Under the pieces are notes generated by a model. The model searched no databases, was not told where the DNA came from, and saw only the letters and a program-made list of their open reading frames with translations. 64,000 bases of DNA from Aquella oligotrophica (GTDB lineage: Bacteria > Pseudomonadota > Gammaproteobacteria > Burkholderiales > UBA11063). The stretch's first letter is position 1, and each line of letters starts with the position of its first letter. The stretch covers positions 2,542,001 through 2,606,000 of the forward strand of contig NZ_CP024847.1 in NCBI RefSeq assembly GCF_002892535.1, written 5' to 3'. The position numbers and the translations under genes were made by a program. Shown here piece by piece: positions 59,724 through 64,000 of this stretch.

Positions 59724-60878
59724 ATGCATAATTTTACTTTATATAACCCGGTAAAAGTACTATTTGGTAAAGGGCAAATTAAAGAACTCACAAATTTAAT
59801 CACTAAAGGGAAAAAGATTCTCCTTACTTACGGAGGTGGGTCTATCAAGGAAAATGGAGTTTATCAACAGGTGATTTCAGCCCTTGATGGATATGAAATT
59901 ATTGAATTTGCTGGAATTGAAGCAAACCCAGAATTTAATACACTGATGAAAGCAGTAGAAGTTTGCAAAAACAAGAAAATTGATTTGATTCTAGCAGTTG
60001 GGGGCGGTTCAATTATCGATGGTACAAAGTTCATTGCTGCTGCAGCCAATTATGCGGGCGACCCTTGGGAAATAATGACTAAGCCAGATGCTACGATTAA
60101 TTCAGCAATACCATTCGGTACAGTGCTTACACTACCAGCAACTGGTTCTGAAATGAACTGTGGTGCTGTAATATCAAGAAGAGAGAATGGTGATAAATTA
60201 GCATTCATGAATCCGCTAGTATTTCCACAATTCTCTATCCTTGACCCAGAAACAACTTACACGCTACCCAAACGCCAGTTACAAAATGGTATCGTAGATC
60301 CATTCATCCATGTTGCCGAGCAGTATTTGACAACTGATCTAAATACGCCAATTCAGGATGGTATGGCAGAAACTGTCTTAAAAACCCTGATCAAGGTTGG
60401 TAAAGATATTGTAAATGGTACGAAGGATTATGATACACGAGCTAGCTGGATGTGGGCAGCAACCAATGCGCTTAATGGCTTTATCGGAGTAGGTGTAGAT
60501 CATGACTGGGCAACCCATATGATAGGTCATGAGCTAACTGCAGCTTATGGACTAGATCATGCCCAAACACTAGCAATCATAGCACCAAAACTTTGGCGCC
60601 ATCAAATGGAGAATAAATCGGCAAAATTGCTAAAATTTGCGCATAATGTTTGGGGACTAGAAAATAGTCATGATGAAATTGCGATCAAGCAAAGTATAAT
60701 TTTGACGGAAGAGTTCTTTGCCAGTCTTGATATAAAACTAAGCTTGAAAGAATATGATATTTCTCCTGATTATGACAAAATCACAAAAAACTTATTTAAA
60801 TATAGCCAAACTCCTCTTGGTGAAAGGCGTAATCTAGATGAAAAAGCAGTAAAAGAAATTTTACAAATGGCACATTAG
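59724..60878 (+). CDS. yqhD: NADPH-dependent aldehyde reductase (YqhD-type iron/zinc alcohol dehydrogenase)
   Basis: YqhD reduces a wide range of short aldehydes to alcohols and protects against reactive aldehydes. The protein aligns throughout with E. coli YqhD: start MHNFTLYNPVKVLFGKG, coenzyme motif AVGGGSIIDGTKFIAAAANY (GGGS), TLPATGSEMN, and metal ligands in VDPFIHVAEQ (Asp, His), MIGHEL and GLDHAQ. I chose the ATG at 59724 by that match; in-frame starts at 59703 and 59709 add eight or fewer residues. A strong terminator follows. Confidence 0.94.
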   Translation: MHNFTLYNPVKVLFGKGQIKELTNLITKGKKILLTYGGGSIKENGVYQQVISALDGYEIIEFAGIEANPEFNTLMKAVEVCKNKKIDLILAVGGGSIIDGTKFIAAAANYAGDPWEIMTKPDATINSAIPFGTVLTLPATGSEMNCGAVISRRENGDKLAFMNPLVFPQFSILDPETTYTLPKRQLQNGIVDPFIHVAEQYLTTDLNTPIQDGMAETVLKTLIKVGKDIVNGTKDYDTRASWMWAATNALNGFIGVGVDHDWATHMIGHELTAAYGLDHAQTLAIIAPKLWRHQMENKSAKLLKFAHNVWGLENSHDEIAIKQSIILTEEFFASLDIKLSLKEYDISPDYDKITKNLFKYSQTPLGERRNLDEKAVKEILQMAH

Positions 60879-60911
60879 AAATCATTTCTCTATTATTAAT
60901 TAGATCAGATT

Positions 60912-60946
60912 AAAAAGATGTCTTCTCATTTATCAGGCATCTTTTT
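60912..60946 (+). terminator. Terminator after yqhD
   Basis: AAAAAGATG (60912-60920) and CATCTTTTT (60938-60946) form a 9-bp stem with a long loop and a T-run, 33 bases after the yqhD stop. Confidence 0.75.
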
Positions 60947-61018
60947 CGCCCCTAAAAATTCTCCGAAACTATTTGAGAAATCTAGGACATTCTTTTCCCT
61001 CATCTCATTAAATAACAT

Positions 61019-61632
61019 TTATTGACTGGCACAACCAACCCCATCGCGCCAACCAATTGTATGCCCACCAGCCCCAGTAGCACAATCACATGCCCATGCC
61101 CACTCAGAATGCCAGACTCCTCCTGAATTTAGACAATCTGTTTGGTTCCAATCTACTAGATTTGGGTCTGTAATCAATGGACCTATCTGTGGTCCTTTTA
61201 TAGAACAGCTTGATGGTAAATACGGAGCTGGTATTGCCCCACTTCCTGAAGATGGTGTTTTGTACATACCCATGTTATCATTCCTGATTCAGCTGGGGTA
61301 TAATTAATTACCCCTAACTCACCACTAGGTAATATTAACCATGAAGAAATTACACCATTGGCACCGACTTCTACTTTAGTCACATATTTACCAATATAAG
61401 AATCTGCCGGATCCAAACCAGCATCGGCTTTAGTAGAAGGAAAAACTGAGTTAAAACTATGATATTCAGCCACAGCAAGCTGTGCAGGTCCAGCCATACG
61501 AATAGCTTCACTTACGGCAGCACGATTTACATAGTTATTGTATGCAGGAATAGCAATTGTTGCCAAGATTCCTATAATTGCCACAGTTATCATTAACTCT
61601 ATAATTGTGAAGCCTTTTTTATAAATAAACAT
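61019..61632 (-). pseudogene. Type IV pilin with long Cys-rich tail, frameshifted
   Basis: The start at 61632 opens a prepilin leader MFIYKKG followed by FTIIELMITVAIIGILATIA, with Glu5. The frame is good to WVCTK (near 61275) and then fails; the next frame continues TPSSGSGAIPAPYLPSSCS, the usual pilin C-terminal loop. One missing A in the ACAAAACACC run explains the break. After the expected end at PSSC a further 60 or so residues follow with five Cys and several Trp (LNSGGVWHSEWAWACDC), unusual for a pilin. It is downstream of the Sel1-repeat gene and may share its transcript. Confidence 0.87.
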
Positions 61633-61751
61633 TCCTGATCCCACGGAACTAGCTACCAATCAAATAGTGTAACTCCTTATAAATTGGCTACACATTATGA
61701 TGGTTAGTAATTCCAGCCAATTAGAGTCTACCAGTAAAGAATATCAAACTA

Positions 61752-62621
61752 TTACCGCTCCACACCCATATCTTTCAGAATTTTCTTTGCTAGGCGATCA
61801 GCATCAGGATAAAGATTACTACTATCGTCACATGATAATGCTCTTCTGGCATATAAAATAGCTTTATCTTTATCTTTTGGTAGTCCCATTTCACCATATG
61901 CATAATTCCAAGCAAGATTTAACATTGCAAATGCGCTCCCCTTATCTGCGCCTTTAAAGAGATATCGCATAGCCTGAGACTCATTTTTTTGAACCCCTAA
62001 GCCATCTTTATATAAGATATACAGCTGATTCATTGCTGAAGGACTATTTAATTTCGCAGCTTTTTGATACCAATTTAAGGCATCAGCATAGCTTTGTACC
62101 ACACCCCAACCATTTTGGTACATAAGCCCAAGATAAGTCATTGCTGGAGTATAATTTTTATTAGCTGCATCCAAGAAGTATTTGCGCGCCAAAGTATAAT
62201 CCTGAGAAGTACCCATACCCTGTAAATAAAATAAGGCAACTGTATTCTCCACATAACCTAATTTGCTACCTGGTATAGCTAGTAAATACCATTTAAGTGC
62301 AAGAGTATAATTTATACCTACTGTACCATTCACATATAGATTTCCCAAATCATAGGCAGCTGTAGCTTGTCCTTGATTTGCCGACAGTGTAAGCCACTTT
62401 ATTGCCGTAGGATAATCTAAATTTACTGCATAGCCACCAGCATAAAGAACCCCCATAGCTAACTGCGCATCCTTATTGCCACTTTCTGCCAATGGCTGGC
62501 ATAATTTTCTTGCCTGAGAATAGCTTTCTTGCTCAATAAGTTTTATGCAATCAGAACCGCTATCGGCATAGACCATTTTAATCAGAAAAACAGTCAAAAA
62601 GATAAGTAATTTATTTCTCAT
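61752..62621 (-). CDS. Secreted Sel1-like repeat protein
   Basis: This 289-residue protein has a signal peptide (LLIFLTVFLIKMVYA) and about six Sel1-like repeats, for example AQLAMGVLYAGGYAVNLDYPTAIKWL, split by position along residues 50-260, with AAYDLGNLYVNG, AMTYLGLMYQNGWG and AMLNLAWNYAYGEMG. These alpha-solenoids act as protein-protein scaffolds in the periplasm. RBS is AGAGGGAAA. The pilin follows in the same direction after about 120 bases. Confidence 0.92.
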   Translation of the reverse strand: MRNKLLIFLTVFLIKMVYADSGSDCIKLIEQESYSQARKLCQPLAESGNKDAQLAMGVLYAGGYAVNLDYPTAIKWLTLSANQGQATAAYDLGNLYVNGTVGINYTLALKWYLLAIPGSKLGYVENTVALFYLQGMGTSQDYTLARKYFLDAANKNYTPAMTYLGLMYQNGWGVVQSYADALNWYQKAAKLNSPSAMNQLYILYKDGLGVQKNESQAMRYLFKGADKGSAFAMLNLAWNYAYGEMGLPKDKDKAILYARRALSCDDSSNLYPDADRLAKKILKDMGVER

Positions 62622-62782
62622 AATTTCCCTCTACTTCATTATCAAATTTAAAACTTGTATCCTCAACAAACTTGCATGAGGCATGGTATTTAGACATCAT
62701 AAGTACAGACACAGTATACTAAAGCATTTAGTTAAACTAATGTTTATACTTATCTAACAAAAGAAATTAAAATTAGGATAGT

Positions 62783-63707
62783 CTATGATGAGCCTATATC
62801 TAGAGCCAACAGTAAGTATTTCACGAGAATTTCAGTTATATCATGTTTTTCATTAGGATGACGCAATAAATAGAAGTCGGCTTCGCCGAAGTTATAGTCT
62901 GGCAATACCTTTACTAATGGTTCATTTATAGTATCAACTTTCAGAAAATGCGGAAGCCCAACAATATATTCATCTGTTTTCAATAATATGACGCCACCTA
63001 GAGCGTTATTTATGCATAACTTTAATTTTTTTATTGGTATCCTCACTAAGATTTCTTCTCCAGTTTTATTATTTTTCGCTATAATTGAATCAGGAATCGT
63101 ATAATCATGCGAAATTGCACTGGCAATAGGATAATCAAAAATAGTATCAAGGCTTTCAGGTATTCCATATTTATCAGCATATTTTTTGGTGCAGTAAAGG
63201 TTCATATATGTTGAGAAAACCTTTTTTACTTTTTGCATTTGTTGTGTTGGTAAATGATTAACAATAGCAATGTCAAAGCCATCTTTTACCATATTAATCA
63301 CTCGATGCTGGTAACAAACTTCCAATCTGATATTTGGATATTGTTGATTAAATTTGTATATGTATGGTGTTATTTTTTCATGGTGTTATTTTTTCTAACC
63401 CAAGAATAAGTGGTAATGCAACCCGTAAAACCCCTTTTACTTCTTGATCCTGAGCAATAATATTTTTTATTGCTTCACTAAATAGCTTATCCTTATTTAA
63501 AAACTCTTGATAAATTTGCTCTCCAGCAGCGGTAAGCTCAAAGTTCCTAGTATCTCTCCGTATAAGGGCCACACCGAGGCTGTCTTCCAAACCTCGAATC
63601 CGTCTACTAATAGTAGCAGCGCTGATCTTCAAAAGTTTTGCTGAATCGCTAAAATTACCCACATCAACAACTTTTACAAACAAGAAAATATCATCATACG
63701 AGTACAT
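62783..63707 (-). pseudogene. LysR-type regulator disrupted by a 16-bp tandem duplication
   Basis: The start at 63707 follows AGGAAA. The first 109 codons are a normal LysR N-terminus (MYSYDDIFLFVKVVDVGNFS; HTH ISAATISRRIRGLEDSLG). At 63364-63395 a 16-bp sequence is present twice in tandem, which shifts the frame and creates a TGA. Removing one copy restores GLEKITPYIYKFNQQYPNIRLEVCYQ and the full effector domain to 62783, ending LALDIGSS. The rest has no other defect, so the gene was lost recently or switches reversibly. It is the fourth member of the window's LysR family. Confidence 0.92.
63364..63395. repeat. Perfect 16-bp tandem duplication inside a LysR gene
   Basis: ATGGTGTTATTTTTTC occurs at 63364-63379 and again at 63380-63395 without mismatch. 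Sixteen bases is not a multiple of three, so the gene is out of frame with two copies and in frame with one. Confidence 0.97.
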
Positions 63708-63952
63708 TATTGGATTTCCTAGATCTAACTACTACACTCGCTATTTTAACTAATTTGAGAAAATATGTAAACAACGAAAAATGCACAGATATAATTGCAA
63801 AATACGAATATGGATTAAGACAGTAGAGTAGAATTAAACTGCTGGAATTTAGATCTCTTTCTTCATACTCCCTTACTTTATCCAAACAGGGATGAGGGGT
63901 TAAGAAGCAGAATAGGAACGTGTCTCCTATTTTTCAATAGGGATAAAAAAAC

Positions 63953-63980
63953 AAGGCCAAAGTTAATACACTTTGACCTT
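63953..63980 (-). terminator. Terminator of a gene beyond the right edge
   Basis: AAGGCCAAAGT (63953-63963) and ACTTTGACCTT (63970-63980) form an 11-bp stem with one G-U pair. On the minus strand it is followed by GTTTTTTT, suggesting a minus-strand gene just past 64000. Confidence 0.65.
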
Positions 63981-64000
63981 ATCATTTTATAGTAATAAGC

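Noticed and set aside
63694-63885. 63-residue minus-strand open frame at the LysR promoter
   Set aside because: It overlaps the LysR start and promoter region, lacks a ribosome site and resembles nothing known.

Overview
The window comes from an AT-rich Gram-negative bacterium. Several things point to a betaproteobacterium, probably in the Neisseriales: a classical beta-type general porin, the ubiE-ubiJ-ubiB operon, rpsB-tsf, rpsP-rimM-trmD-rplS, zipA near ligA, ppsR, and type IV pilins with short prepilin leaders. A low-GC freshwater lineage such as Aquella would fit, but that is inference from gene content. No rRNA, tRNA, phage module or CRISPR array was found.

Layout. 1-3.7 kb: the 5' end of an acetolactate decarboxylase gene, then tsf, rpsB and ppsR (minus strand), with dsbB facing away. 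3.7-6.3 kb: a LysR regulator divergent from a frameshifted GH8 glycanase lipoprotein gene. 6.3-11.7 kb: a zinc locus. A COG0523 zinc GTPase and znuA-znuC-znuB form one minus-strand operon, divergent from zur and an M14 carboxypeptidase gene; two palindromes between them are candidate Zur operators. 11.7-13.2 kb: a frameshifted porin gene. 13.5-20.8 kb: a tight plus-strand run of ftsE, ftsX, queA, ubiE, ubiJ, ubiB and an RNase II-type gene. 21-28.4 kb: two tandem LysR genes, a large secreted protein of unknown function, an internally deleted IS5-family element, an outer-membrane channel and a small secreted protein. 28.4-30.4 kb: rpsP-rimM-trmD-rplS. 30.6-34.2 kb: a secreted protein with a chitin-binding module, a type IV pilin, and a TPR/LysM lipoprotein. 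34.4-42.2 kb: the YlqF/RbgA GTPase gene, trpS, a K+ channel, ligA, adenosine deaminase, zipA and darP. 42.4-45.5 kb: a thiamine salvage operon under a TPP riboswitch. 45.5-59 kb: an accessory island with a secreted protein, two repeat lipoproteins (one a likely seven-bladed propeller), a double-GH18 chitinase with a 54-unit Thr-Pro linker, a transposase-derived protein that appears to have lost its catalytic triad, a large Ig-like lipoprotein, and two paralogous PAS-LuxR regulators. 59-64 kb: a kynB-like pseudogene, yqhD, a frameshifted pilin with an unusual Cys-rich tail, a Sel1-repeat protein, and a LysR gene broken by an exact 16-bp tandem duplication.

How it fits together. The accessory parts suggest a surface-attached polysaccharide user: lipoprotein chitinase and glycanase, free chitin-binding protein, porins, pilins and many small regulators. 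Four surface lipoproteins share a Cys-Asn-Ser-Gly start after the lipobox. The most unusual signals are the apparently dead IS1595-type protein beside the chitinase, the two PAS-LuxR regulators flanking the Ig-like lipoprotein, the 16-bp duplication switching off a LysR gene, and a palindrome shared by the glycanase and porin promoters. Three other broken genes each look one base short near homopolymers, so sequencing error must be excluded before they are called pseudogenes.
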